Part shown: one piece after another, positions 54,055 to 63,185 of the stretch
How positions within the stretch are numbered: the first letter of the stretch is position 1
Layout: each line of letters opens with the position of its first letter
NCBI RefSeq assembly: GCF_012926615.1
Contig: NZ_JABBNU010000009.1
Location: 186,001 to 250,000 of the forward strand
Origin: Marinigracilibium pacificum
GTDB lineage: Bacteria > Bacteroidota > Bacteroidia > Cytophagales > Cyclobacteriaceae
Length of the DNA stretch: 64,000 bases
Direction: 5' to 3'
Made by a program: the position numbers and the translations under genes
The notes under the pieces: generated by a model
What the model saw: the letters and a program-made list of their open reading frames with translations, nothing else
Databases searched by the model: none
Told to the model about the DNA's origin: nothing

Positions 54055-54088
54055 TACCCCACCCGATTTTAATATTTCAGGTGGGGTA
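54055..54088 (-). terminator. Rho-independent terminator after the 54095-54754 gene
   Basis: A 9-bp stem (TACCCCACC / GGTGGGGTA) with a 16-base loop lies just past the stop codon. On the minus strand it is followed by a T-rich stretch (complement of the A run at 54049-54054). It separates the unknown exported protein from the kinase operon. Confidence 0.85.
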
Positions 54089-54094
54089 ATATTT

Positions 54095-54754
54095 TTATTC
54101 AGGCCAAGAGTGGACAACTTCCATATTGTCATTATAGGTTTCAATTTTTGCTTTATTATCAGCATCTATATAAAACATAGCCTTTGGTCTGCCTTGATCG
54201 TCGAAGAGGAACAACCCATTATTTTTACTCCTCGTTTTGCCAAGTAATATTCTTGGTACACCGCGCCCAACATTTCCATCAGATATAGATTCATCTGCCG
54301 GACGGTCATTAAAGGCGAGCATTGAACTTACAGACCTGTTTCCTTCTTCATCTTTATGGTCAGTATTTAATAATTGAACTACCTGGTCACCATCATATTG
54401 ATCATAGGTTAATGATAACCCGGAACTATGCTTGCCATCTTCTTCTTTTCCATCATATATAAATCCACCGCATTCAATACCATCTTCGTTGAAAAACAAC
54501 ATTCCTGATCTCTTTTTCCTTTTTGGATTCGTTTTCTTACCATTAATCTGATCATCACCAGTAGGGAACTTATCAACATTGGTAATTATCATTTTCACTG
54601 TCCCGTCTGGCTCGATGATATTGATTCGCTGTACATCTATGGATTCAAACCTTTTATTTCCTGCACTCGATCCGAATGATGAAAAAATAACTGCTGCCAT
54701 AATAGCTACTGTGCCTAATGCAATTGTTCTTAAAAATATTAATTCCTTGTTCAT
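54095..54754 (-). CDS. Unknown protein with an N-terminal hydrophobic segment (exported or membrane-anchored)
   Basis: I choose ATG 54754 (MNKELIFLRTIALGTVAIMA), giving about 219 residues; an upstream in-frame ATG at 54787 would add 11 polar residues before the hydrophobic segment. After that segment (about 7-30) the protein is polar with many Asp and Gly. Short repeats are visible: MLFFNEDGIECGGFIYDG, then LSLTYDQYDGDQVVQLL, then LFLFDDQGRPKAMFYID. These look like beta-hairpin repeats. No family is recognised. It is transcribed alone, between the kinase operon and the DUF2520 gene. Confidence 0.7.
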   Translation of the reverse strand: MNKELIFLRTIALGTVAIMAAVIFSSFGSSAGNKRFESIDVQRINIIEPDGTVKMIITNVDKFPTGDDQINGKKTNPKRKKRSGMLFFNEDGIECGGFIYDGKEEDGKHSSGLSLTYDQYDGDQVVQLLNTDHKDEEGNRSVSSMLAFNDRPADESISDGNVGRGVPRILLGKTRSKNNGLFLFDDQGRPKAMFYIDADNKAKIETYNDNMEVVHSWPE

Positions 54755-54955
54755 AACTTTATTTTTTTGTGTTTTTGTTTCTTTCATGTTTCAAATGTCC
54801 AAACATTACTCTTCTAAAAACATGTCATTCTTTCGAACTAAGGAATCTTTACCCTGAATGAAGGAAATAATAAATTGAATTAATTTTACAAATAGAATGG
54901 TGGCGCAGTAATTACCCAAAAACCTTTTATTAATTTCAAAAACAACTGACTGTTT

Positions 54956-54986
54956 CTTGTAGATGAAAGGCTGTTTGTTAATTTTG
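54956..54986 (+). promoter_or_regulatory. Candidate promoter of the DUF2520 gene operon
   Basis: CTTG (54956-54959, one mismatch to TTTG) is followed after 19 bp by an exact -7 box TAATTTTG (54979-54986). The predicted start gives a leader of about 50 bases before ATG 55045. Confidence 0.5.
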
Positions 54987-55044
54987 ATACAATTAGCAGA
55001 GCATTGTATTCTCTGGCGATTGAAACTCTGATAACCCTGAATTT

Positions 55045-55833
55045 ATGTTTGGAAATAAATATTTCAACATATGTATTGTTGGTACAGGCAATGTAGCTCA
55101 AACTCTGGCCTTAACTCTTGAGGAAAAAGGCCATACCGTTTCTGCAATTTGTAGTCGTCAGGTAGAACGTGCCCAAAGTATAACAAAATCATTATATGAA
55201 GCAGAGCCAGTAACAGAACCTGACTTTCGGACTTTTGATCCCGATATAGTAATCCTGGCCGTAAAAGATGATGCAATTGAAGAAGTGGCTCAATCTGTAG
55301 TAGTTCCTGATGATACTATTATAGTTCATACTAGTGGAGTAAGGTCATTTACTGAACTGAGACCCCATTCATTAATTGGTGTGTTTTATCCACTTCAAAC
55401 TTTCATAAAAAATAACCCTCCTCACTGGAATACAACTCCAATTTTAGTGGAGTCTGATAATAAAGAAGTAGTAGGAAAATTAATTAAGCTAGGTAAGAGC
55501 ATTGGAGGTCGGGTTGAAGAAATGAGCTCTGAAAAAAGAGCTAAAATTCATGTTGCTGCAGTTTTTGCTTCGAATTTCACCAATCATATGATCAGGATAA
55601 GTAAGGAGCTTGCAAAAAAAGAAAAAATTGACTTTGAATTAATAAAGCCTTTAATTCGCCAGTCAATTGATAACGGATTAACTCTTGGCCCTGAAAAAGC
55701 ACAAACAGGACCTGCAAAAAGAGGAGATCTGGAAACTCTTGACAAGCATTTTGAATCTTTAAAATTTGATGAAGATATTGCAGAAATTTATCGTTTGATC
55801 AGTCAGCACATATTAGATACCTATACATCCTGA
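55045..55833 (+). CDS. Rossmann-fold/DUF2520 oxidoreductase-like protein
   Basis: The 262-residue protein has an N-terminal NAD(P)-binding motif (NICIVGTGNVAQTLALTL) and a C-terminal all-helical domain with HVAAVFASNFTNHM and TGPAKRGDLETLDKHF, typical of DUF2520. It resembles pyrroline-5-carboxylate or ketopantoate reductases in layout, but the substrate is unknown. It begins a rightward run; the UbiA gene starts 5 bp after its stop. Confidence 0.88.
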   Translation: MFGNKYFNICIVGTGNVAQTLALTLEEKGHTVSAICSRQVERAQSITKSLYEAEPVTEPDFRTFDPDIVILAVKDDAIEEVAQSVVVPDDTIIVHTSGVRSFTELRPHSLIGVFYPLQTFIKNNPPHWNTTPILVESDNKEVVGKLIKLGKSIGGRVEEMSSEKRAKIHVAAVFASNFTNHMIRISKELAKKEKIDFELIKPLIRQSIDNGLTLGPEKAQTGPAKRGDLETLDKHFESLKFDEDIAEIYRLISQHILDTYTS

Positions 55834-55838
55834 TTAAA

Positions 55839-56693
55839 ATGTCTTTTAATAAAAAAATCGTTGCCTTTTTGCAGGTTACACGCTGGCCTAACTTACTGAT
55901 AATTGTTCTGGGGCAATACCTGACAGCAATATTCCTAATTGAAGCAGGAAACTGGAATGATGTTCTTTTAAGCCTTAGAATGGCAGTCTTGAGTTTATCA
56001 ACCGTAATTCTAGCCGCTTCAGGTTACCTCATCAATGATTATTATGATATTAAGATAGATTATGTCAACAAACCTCAAAAGGTTGTTATAGGCAAATACA
56101 TAAGGCGTCGCCACGCTATGCTTGCGCATACAACTCTCAATTTCATTGGAATAACGATGGGGTTATTATTAAACTATAAAGTCGGGCTTGTAAATGTCTT
56201 TGCCGCATATTTATTATGGTTGTATAGCAACAAACTAAAGCGACTTCCTTTTTGGGGAAATTTTTCCGTAGCAGTTTTAACTGCATTGAGCATTTTTAGC
56301 GTGTATTTAATTTTCCCTGATAATTTTCAGAAAGTGTTATTATATAGCTATTTCGGATTCACCTTAACATTTATCAGAGAGGTTATTAAAGACATGGAAG
56401 ATATTAAGGGTGATGAGGAATTCGGTTGTAGGACTATTCCAATTATATTAGGTATAAGAGCCACGAAGAGGGTTCTTTATGTACTTATAATTGTCTTTAC
56501 CACTAGCTGCATATTAGTTTGTACTATTTACAATTTATATTCACTGGGAATATTTTTCACAGCCTTAAGTATACCGTGGATTATATTCATTTATCAAATT
56601 TATAGGGCCGATACTCAAAAATCTTATAGAAAATTGAGTACTACTGCCAAGCTGATCATGCTTCTGGGATTGGTCAGTATGACAATGCTTTAA
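55839..56693 (+). CDS. UbiA-family prenyltransferase
   Basis: The 284-residue membrane protein has about eight helices. Both aspartate motifs of UbiA enzymes are intact: N66-D67-YY-D70-IKI-D74 and D185-ME-D188-IKG-D192. It should attach a prenyl chain to an acceptor. In Bacteroidota the UbiA protein beside DUF2520 is usually annotated as geranylgeranylglycerol-phosphate geranylgeranyltransferase, by similarity to archaeal lipid enzymes; that acceptor is not proved here. A polyprenyl synthase is encoded at 34389-35372. Confidence 0.88.
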   Translation: MSFNKKIVAFLQVTRWPNLLIIVLGQYLTAIFLIEAGNWNDVLLSLRMAVLSLSTVILAASGYLINDYYDIKIDYVNKPQKVVIGKYIRRRHAMLAHTTLNFIGITMGLLLNYKVGLVNVFAAYLLWLYSNKLKRLPFWGNFSVAVLTALSIFSVYLIFPDNFQKVLLYSYFGFTLTFIREVIKDMEDIKGDEEFGCRTIPIILGIRATKRVLYVLIIVFTTSCILVCTIYNLYSLGIFFTALSIPWIIFIYQIYRADTQKSYRKLSTTAKLIMLLGLVSMTML

Positions 56694-56728
56694 TATATTT
56701 GCAAATATATTTTCAAAAAGATCTCAGT

Positions 56729-57322
56729 TTGAAAACCAAAAAAAAGAAAATAGCCATCTTCGCATCAGGATCAGGCTCAAATGCAAAAGCCATCATTGAC
56801 TATTTCAAAGATTCTAAAGACGTTGAAGTGTCATTGATTTTAACAAACAAATCTGATGCAGGAGTAATCGACCACGCCATAGAAAACAACATTTCTCACC
56901 TCGTTTTCAACAGAGAATCATTGTACGAAAGCAATGAATTAAACCTACTATTGCAAAGTGAAGGTGTAGATCTAATCGTATTAGCTGGTTTTTTATGGTT
57001 AATACCAAAATCATTGATTGAAGCTTTCCCTAATAAAATAATAAATATTCATCCATCATTATTACCAAAATATGGCGGTAAAGGAATGTATGGAAAAAAA
57101 GTTCATCAGGCAGTTATCGAAGCCGGTGAAAAAGAAAGCGGATTGACGATCCACTTTGTTAACGACCAATATGATGATGGGGATATCATTTTTCAGACTA
57201 AAGTAAAAGTTGAAAGTAAGGATACTGCAGAAACTTTAGCTGAAAAAATATTGCAACAAGAACATAAACACTACAAAAAGGTTATAGAAAAACTACTAAC
57301 CTCAGACTCTGAAACAAACTAA
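56729..57322 (+). CDS. purN: Phosphoribosylglycinamide formyltransferase
   Basis: The 198-residue protein lacks an ATG start; TTG at 56729 gives MKTKKKKIAIFASGSGSNAK, the usual PurN N-terminus, and the TTG at 56699 would add 10 unlike residues. The catalytic set is present: NIHPSLLPKYGGKGMYG with Asn and His, and HFVNDQYDDGDIIFQ with Asp. It formylates GAR with 10-formyl-tetrahydrofolate in purine synthesis. It is followed 21 bp later by purH. Confidence 0.94.
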   Translation: MKTKKKKIAIFASGSGSNAKAIIDYFKDSKDVEVSLILTNKSDAGVIDHAIENNISHLVFNRESLYESNELNLLLQSEGVDLIVLAGFLWLIPKSLIEAFPNKIINIHPSLLPKYGGKGMYGKKVHQAVIEAGEKESGLTIHFVNDQYDDGDIIFQTKVKVESKDTAETLAEKILQQEHKHYKKVIEKLLTSDSETN

Positions 57323-57343
57323 TAGCAAAACAATCATTTTATC

Positions 57344-58873
57344 ATGTCTGATATTAAAATCTCTTCAGCTCTAATTTCTGTTTTTTATAAAGACGGACTA
57401 GCTCCTATTGTCGAAAAACTTCATGAAAATGGAGTTACAATTTATTCTACCGGTGGAACACAAAAATTCATTGAAGACATGAATATTCCGGTTGTTCCTG
57501 TAGAAGATTTAACTTCTTACCCTTCAATTTTTGGAGGAAGAGTTAAAACCCTTCACCCAAAAGTATTTGGAGGCATACTTCAAAGAAGAGATGACAACAA
57601 TGATAAAAAGCAAGCTGAAGAGTACAACATTCCATCAATTGATCTTGTAATTGTAGATTTATACCCTTTTGAAGAAACCGTTGCTAGCGGTGCTGATGAG
57701 CAGGATATTATTGAAAAAATTGATATTGGAGGTATATCTTTAATTAGGGCTGCAGCTAAAAACTTCAAAGATGTATGGATTGTATCTTCGAGAAATCAAT
57801 ACGAAGATGTATTATCAGTACTTGATTCAAATAATGGAAGCACTGAATTAGCAACAAGAAAAAGATATGCTGCAGAAGCTTTCCATATTTCTTCACATTA
57901 CGACAGTGCTATTTTCAATTACTTTAACGAAGGCGGAGATGTTGCGGCATTCAAATCTAGTTACAGCAATGGAAAAACATTAAGATATGGAGAAAACCCT
58001 CATCAAGACGCAGCTTTTTATGGTCCGTTGGGTGATTTGTTAAATCAGCTACATGGAAAAGAATTAAGTTATAATAACCTTGTAGATATCGATGCTGCAA
58101 TCAATTTGATTGAAGAGTTTGATGAAAGTGAAACTGCATTTGCAATACTAAAACACACTAATGCATGCGGTTGCGCTACAGGCAATTCTGTCAAAGAAGC
58201 ATACCTTAGAGCGTTTGAAGCAGATACCATATCCGCTTTCGGTGGAATATTAATTACCAATAAACCGGTAGACAAAGACGCAGCAGAAGAAATAAACAAG
58301 CTTTTCTGTGAAGTTCTGATAGCTCCATCTTTCGAAGAAGATGCATTAGAGGTACTTAAAAGCAAGAAAAACAGAATTTTGCTCGAAAAGAACGCTAATC
58401 TTACAGACAAAAAACAGTTCAAATCTTTATTGAATGGTGTTATAGTTCAGGACAGAGACTTAAAAACAGACAAAGCTGAAGACTTCAAAACGGTAACCAA
58501 AAAAGAAGTTACCGAGCAGGAGGTTTCAGACCTTGTATTTGCTTCTAAAGTTTGTAAGCATACTAAATCAAATACAATTATTCTAGCCCGTAACAATCAG
58601 CTTCTGGCTAGTGGTGTAGGCCAGACATCACGCGTAGACGCCCTTAAACAGGCAATTGAAAAGGCTAAGCAGTTCGGCTTTGAATTAGAAGGTGCGGTTA
58701 TGGCTTCAGATGCATTCTTCCCTTTCCCTGATTGTGTCGAAATAGCTCATAATGCAGGAATTACAGCTGTAGTTCAACCGGGAGGATCTATCAAAGATCA
58801 AGACTCAATAGATTATTGTGATGCCAACAATATGGGCATGGTGTTTACTGGTACAAGACACTTTAAACATTAA
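57344..58873 (+). CDS. purH: Bifunctional AICAR transformylase/IMP cyclohydrolase
   Basis: The 509-residue protein has both halves: the N-terminal cyclohydrolase (STGGTQKFIED, GRVKTLHPKVFGGIL) and the C-terminal transformylase (LRYGENPHQDAAFYG, ILKHTNACGCATG, and near the end GAVMASDAFFPFPD and AVVQPGGSIKDQD). It catalyses the last two steps of IMP synthesis. It follows purN closely and lies 95 bp before mreB, an order also seen in other Bacteroidota. Confidence 0.96.
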   Translation: MSDIKISSALISVFYKDGLAPIVEKLHENGVTIYSTGGTQKFIEDMNIPVVPVEDLTSYPSIFGGRVKTLHPKVFGGILQRRDDNNDKKQAEEYNIPSIDLVIVDLYPFEETVASGADEQDIIEKIDIGGISLIRAAAKNFKDVWIVSSRNQYEDVLSVLDSNNGSTELATRKRYAAEAFHISSHYDSAIFNYFNEGGDVAAFKSSYSNGKTLRYGENPHQDAAFYGPLGDLLNQLHGKELSYNNLVDIDAAINLIEEFDESETAFAILKHTNACGCATGNSVKEAYLRAFEADTISAFGGILITNKPVDKDAAEEINKLFCEVLIAPSFEEDALEVLKSKKNRILLEKNANLTDKKQFKSLLNGVIVQDRDLKTDKAEDFKTVTKKEVTEQEVSDLVFASKVCKHTKSNTIILARNNQLLASGVGQTSRVDALKQAIEKAKQFGFELEGAVMASDAFFPFPDCVEIAHNAGITAVVQPGGSIKDQDSIDYCDANNMGMVFTGTRHFKH

Positions 58874-58968
58874 TCTTACAATCTTTCCTTTGAAAAATAA
58901 GATATTTGTATATTGCAACTTTTAAAGGAAAGAAAGAATTAATTTAATAGCCTAATTTAAGAGACAGC

Positions 58969-59997
58969 ATGGGATTGTTTGACATTTTTTCAAGCGACAT
59001 TGCAATAGACCTTGGTACGGCCAACACTCTGATTATTCACAGGGATAAGATCGCCGTAGATGAGCCTAGCATTATCGCCATTGATAAAGCAACAAATAAA
59101 GTGCTTGCAATAGGCCGTCAAGCCATGCAAATGCACGAAAAAACACACGAAAGTATAAAGACTATTCGTCCGCTTAAGGATGGTGTTATTGCAGACTTCC
59201 ATGCTGCAGAACACATGATCAGGGGGATGATCAAAATGATTGATGGCAACAAGCGTAGTTTTTTGCCTCAATCTCATCGTATGGTCATTTGTATTCCTTC
59301 TGGTATTACAGAGGTTGAAAAGCGTGCAGTTCGTGACTCAGCTGAGCATGCCGGAGCTAAAGAAGTTTACATGATTCATGAACCAATTGCTGCAGCCATC
59401 GGTATCGGTATTGATATTGAGCAGCCAGTAGGTTCTATGATTGTAGATATCGGAGGTGGTACTACAGAAATTGCTGTTATTGCTTTATCAGGTATTGTTT
59501 GTGATCAATCAATACGTGTTGCCGGAGACTCTTTCAATAAGGATATTCTTGACTATATGAGACGTCAGCATAACTTACTTATTGGTGAGCGTTCTGCTGA
59601 AAAAGTAAAAATTGAAGTAGGTGCTGCAATGACTGAGTTAGACAACCCACCTGAAGAATATGAAATCAGAGGTCGTGACCTAATGACTGGTATTCCGAAG
59701 GTAATCAAGGTTTCTTATAGCGAAATTGCATTTGCACTTGATAAATCAGTATCTAAAATTGAAGAAGCTGTTCTTAAAGCTTTAGAGATTTCACCACCTG
59801 AATTATCTGCTGACATTTACGACAGAGGAATTCACCTGACTGGTGGAGGTGCTTTACTTAGAGGTTTAGATAAAAGGCTAGCTCTTAAAACTAAGTTACC
59901 TGTGCACGTTGCTGACGATCCATTAAGAGCAGTAGTTAGAGGTACCGGACTAGCACTAAAGAATCTCAATTCTTTCAAAAATGTATTATTGACTTAA
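58969..59997 (+). CDS. mreB: Rod shape-determining protein MreB
   Basis: The 342-residue actin homologue has the phosphate-1 motif IDLGTANTLI, the phosphate-2 motif MIVDIGGGTTEIAVI and an adenosine motif at GIHLTGGGALLRGL. It forms filaments under the membrane that guide cell-wall synthesis. It is the first gene of mreB-mreC-mreD-mrdA-rodA, so the organism is probably rod-shaped. No clear promoter match stands in the 95 bp before it. Confidence 0.98.
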   Translation: MGLFDIFSSDIAIDLGTANTLIIHRDKIAVDEPSIIAIDKATNKVLAIGRQAMQMHEKTHESIKTIRPLKDGVIADFHAAEHMIRGMIKMIDGNKRSFLPQSHRMVICIPSGITEVEKRAVRDSAEHAGAKEVYMIHEPIAAAIGIGIDIEQPVGSMIVDIGGGTTEIAVIALSGIVCDQSIRVAGDSFNKDILDYMRRQHNLLIGERSAEKVKIEVGAAMTELDNPPEEYEIRGRDLMTGIPKVIKVSYSEIAFALDKSVSKIEEAVLKALEISPPELSADIYDRGIHLTGGGALLRGLDKRLALKTKLPVHVADDPLRAVVRGTGLALKNLNSFKNVLLT

Positions 59998-60021
59998 TTT
60001 TTTAAAGACTGACCGGAAGGT

Positions 60022-60855
60022 ATGCAGCAGTTGTTTTTATTTCTGATCCGGTTTAGAGCCTTTTTTGTTTTCTTGGCTTTGGAGTTGGTATGCTTTTTTT
60101 TGATAGTTAATAATAATAGCTATCAATCGGCAGTTTTCTTCAATTCTTCTTCAGCTTTGGCTGGCAATGTTGCTGAATACACCCAAAACATCAATGATTA
60201 CTTCATTTTGAAAAGGGTTAATGAGCAACTGGCACAAGAAAATGCTCTCTTAAAAAGACAATTAATAAAATATTCTGATAAAATCAGGAGTGATAGTTTA
60301 GAATCACTCCTGATATTTGACAGAAAATATGAAACTACCGCAGCCGAGGTAGTAGACAATTCAGTCCATAGATTCACAAACTACATTACCATTGACAAAG
60401 GTTCTGATCAAGGTATTGAACCCGAAATGGCTGTTATTTCTGCCGAGGGTATCGTAGGTAAAGTGATGCATGTTTCCGATAACTTTAGTGTTGTAAAATC
60501 AGTTTTACATACCGGAACAAATATCTCAACAACTATTTCCCGATTTGGAAACTTTTGTACCTTAACATGGGATGGAAAGTCACCAGAAAAAGGAAAAATT
60601 CTATATGTTCCAAGGCACTATCAATTACAAGAGGGAGATTCAATCTTTACTAGCGGATATAATTCAATTTTCCCGAAAGACATTCTTGTAGGCACGATAT
60701 CAGACTTCTCAATTTCTGATGGAGATATTTTCTATGACATTTCTGTTGAATTGAGCACAGATTTTCAAGCCTTATCATATGTATTTGTGATAAAAAGCTT
60801 CAAAAGAGAAGAATTTGACAGTTTGCAAAATGCGACAAACATAAATGAAGAGTAG
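60022..60855 (+). CDS. mreC: Rod shape-determining protein MreC
   Basis: The 277-residue protein has one N-terminal membrane helix (about 12-30), a coiled-coil (about 60-95: NEQLAQENALLKRQL), and the periplasmic double beta-barrel domain with TIDKGSDQGIEPEMAVIS and GIVGKVMHVS. It links MreB to the elongation PBPs. It lies 24 bp after mreB and overlaps mreD by 11 bp. Confidence 0.95.
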   Translation: MQQLFLFLIRFRAFFVFLALELVCFFLIVNNNSYQSAVFFNSSSALAGNVAEYTQNINDYFILKRVNEQLAQENALLKRQLIKYSDKIRSDSLESLLIFDRKYETTAAEVVDNSVHRFTNYITIDKGSDQGIEPEMAVISAEGIVGKVMHVSDNFSVVKSVLHTGTNISTTISRFGNFCTLTWDGKSPEKGKILYVPRHYQLQEGDSIFTSGYNSIFPKDILVGTISDFSISDGDIFYDISVELSTDFQALSYVFVIKSFKREEFDSLQNATNINEE

Positions 60856-61366
60856 TAACATTAAATATATCCTTGGCTCTATAGCCTTTATTTTAATTCA
60901 GGTTTCGATCCTTAAAAATGTCGTCCTTTTTGATGTTGCTTTTTGTTTTCTTTATGTAATAATTCTTTTGGGAATTCCTTTATCGGTTGGCAGAGTATGG
61001 CAATTGATTATTGGCTTTGGCGTTGGGTTAACTATTGATATCTTCTACAATAGCATGGGTATTCATGCTGCTGCCGGTTTATTGTTAACTTTCATAAGAC
61101 CAGTATTCCTGCAGTATAACTTCCCTCGTACTCCCGACCCTATTAGTACCCCAACTGTCAAGAACACAGGGCTTTCATGGTACCTTGGATATTCATTCTT
61201 TCTTGTTTTCTTACACCACTGCGTTATCTTCTTTATTGAAGCTTCCAACAAATCACTCTTCTTCTTAACTTTATATAAAATTTTGGCTAGTACTATTTTT
61301 ACAGTGCTAATTATAATAATTGTACAATACTTAACCGTAAGCGGAAGAAAAGAGAGGTTGTTGTAA
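60845..61366 (+). CDS. mreD: Rod shape-determining protein MreD
   Basis: The 173-residue protein is almost entirely hydrophobic, with about five helices and the short charged C-terminus SGRKERLL. Position between mreC and the PBP2 gene, size and hydrophobicity identify MreD, a poorly conserved family; GFGVGLTIDIFYNSMGIHAA is the most typical segment. Its stop shares one base with the mrdA start. Confidence 0.9.
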   Translation: MKSSNIKYILGSIAFILIQVSILKNVVLFDVAFCFLYVIILLGIPLSVGRVWQLIIGFGVGLTIDIFYNSMGIHAAAGLLLTFIRPVFLQYNFPRTPDPISTPTVKNTGLSWYLGYSFFLVFLHHCVIFFIEASNKSLFFLTLYKILASTIFTVLIIIIVQYLTVSGRKERLL

Positions 61367-63183
61367 TGTTCAAAGAGAGAAAGGTTATCATTCAGTCAAT
61401 AGTGATCTTTGTAGCATTGATTCTGTTGACAAGACTCTTTCATTTACAGATAATTGACGAAACATCACGACTTGCTGCAGATAACAACAGTCGAAGGAAA
61501 TATATTGAGTACCCATATAGAGGCCTGATCTATGACAGAAACGGGGAAATCATTGTTTACAATAAGCCTGTTTTTGACATCATGGTTGTTCCTAGTGAAG
61601 TGGAAATCGAAGACACTACCCACTTCTGCAGCCTACTTGATATTACCAAAGAAGAGTATATAGAAAGAATCACCAAGGCAAAAAAATACAGCTATGTAAA
61701 GCCTTCGGTTTTTTATTCTCAGATGTCAAATGAAGAATTTGCCAAAATTCAGGATAGATTTTCTGAATATTCCGGTTTCTTCGTTACTCCAAAAACTAAT
61801 AGATATTATCCGTTTAGTGGTATGTCGAATGCCCTGGGCTATATTGGAGAGGTTACTCCGAGAATCCTTAACAGAGATACTACCAACTATTATAAAAGTG
61901 GTGACTTAATTGGTATTAGTGGACTAGAATCCAGATATGAAGAAGACCTTAGAGGAAAACGAGGTGTTTCATTTAAAATGGTAAATGTTCATGGTGTAGT
62001 AAAAGGGCAATATAAAGAAGGAAAGGCCGACACAATTCCTGAACCTGGTAAAAACATTACAACAACTGTTGATATAGAGTTACAGAAGTATGGAGAAAAA
62101 TTAATGGCTGGTAAAATTGGAAGTGTTGTAGCTATAGAGCCTGCAACGGGTGAGATTTTATCAATTATTTCAGCTCCCTCTTACGATCCAAATTTGTTAT
62201 CCGGAAGAAAGTTTAGCCAGAACTATTCAAAAATCAATACGGACTCTACCAAACCTTTATACAACAGACCAATACAAGCAGATCAGTATCCTCCGGGATC
62301 GATTTTCAAAATGGTGCAGGCGCTAATTGCACTTGAAGAGGGTGTAATTACACCTAATACGAGGTTTGTATGTAATCGTTCAATTATAAAATGTCACGGT
62401 CCACATAGCTATGAAGACCTGAAAGGAGCAATAAAACACTCCTGTAACCCATATTTCTACGAATCATTTAAGCGAGTAATCCAACAAGGTGAAGCTAAAT
62501 CCTTTAATGAAGACGCCGCAATTGGTCTTGATAACTGGATAGCTCATTTAAAAACTTTTGGTCTCGGACAAAGACTTGGCATTGACCTTCCTAATGAACG
62601 GACAGGTGTTGTTCCTACAGTTGGATTATACAACAGGGTTTATGGTGAAAGAGCATGGAACTTTTTTACAGTTTATTCACTGTCCATCGGGCAGGGTGAG
62701 CTTGGGGTTTCCCCATTGCAAATGGCAAACCTCTCTGCGATAATTGCAAATAGAGGATACTACATTACTCCACACCTGGTAAAAGAAATAGATGGTTCAA
62801 AAGATCTTGTTCCTGAGCAATACAGAAAGAAAAACTACACTTCAGTAACTTCTGACAAATATGAAGTAGTTGTTGATGCAATGGACGCTGTGGTTAACAG
62901 CGGCTGGTCTGGTACAGGAGCAAGAGCCCATATTGATGATATTGTTGTTTGTGGTAAGACAGGAACAGCTCAAAACCCTCACGGGGAAGACCACTCAGTT
63001 TTTATCGCATTTGCACCAAAAGACAATCCAAAGATCGCTGTATCTGTGTATGTTGAAAATGCAGGACAGGGAGCAAGAGCAGCCGCTTCGATTGCCGGAC
63101 TAATGATCGAGAAGTACCTGAAAAGAGAAATAGAGAGAAAAGCAATTGAGGAGTATGTACTTAAAGGTGACTTCATTTACTAA
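61366..63183 (+). CDS. mrdA: Penicillin-binding protein 2 (elongasome transpeptidase)
   Basis: The 605-residue protein has a membrane anchor (about 8-28), a PBP dimerisation domain (about 45-215) and a transpeptidase domain. The active-site motifs are S312-IF-K315 (nucleophile) in YPPGSIFKMV, S359-C-N361 in HSCNPYFY and K531-T-G533 in CGKTGTAQ. It crosslinks peptidoglycan during elongation with RodA. It lies between mreD (one-base overlap) and rodA (2 bp). Confidence 0.97.
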   Translation: MFKERKVIIQSIVIFVALILLTRLFHLQIIDETSRLAADNNSRRKYIEYPYRGLIYDRNGEIIVYNKPVFDIMVVPSEVEIEDTTHFCSLLDITKEEYIERITKAKKYSYVKPSVFYSQMSNEEFAKIQDRFSEYSGFFVTPKTNRYYPFSGMSNALGYIGEVTPRILNRDTTNYYKSGDLIGISGLESRYEEDLRGKRGVSFKMVNVHGVVKGQYKEGKADTIPEPGKNITTTVDIELQKYGEKLMAGKIGSVVAIEPATGEILSIISAPSYDPNLLSGRKFSQNYSKINTDSTKPLYNRPIQADQYPPGSIFKMVQALIALEEGVITPNTRFVCNRSIIKCHGPHSYEDLKGAIKHSCNPYFYESFKRVIQQGEAKSFNEDAAIGLDNWIAHLKTFGLGQRLGIDLPNERTGVVPTVGLYNRVYGERAWNFFTVYSLSIGQGELGVSPLQMANLSAIIANRGYYITPHLVKEIDGSKDLVPEQYRKKNYTSVTSDKYEVVVDAMDAVVNSGWSGTGARAHIDDIVVCGKTGTAQNPHGEDHSVFIAFAPKDNPKIAVSVYVENAGQGARAAASIAGLMIEKYLKREIERKAIEEYVLKGDFIY

Positions 63184-63185
63184 TT

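Noticed and set aside
58069-58422. Leftward 117-residue frame inside purH
   Set aside because: It is antisense to conserved transformylase motifs and is low-complexity (Ser/Leu rich), typical of a shadow frame.
58881-58916. Promoter of mreB (TTTG and TATATTGC)
   Set aside because: The spacing is 16 bp and the -7 box has two mismatches, so the match is too weak to report as a feature.
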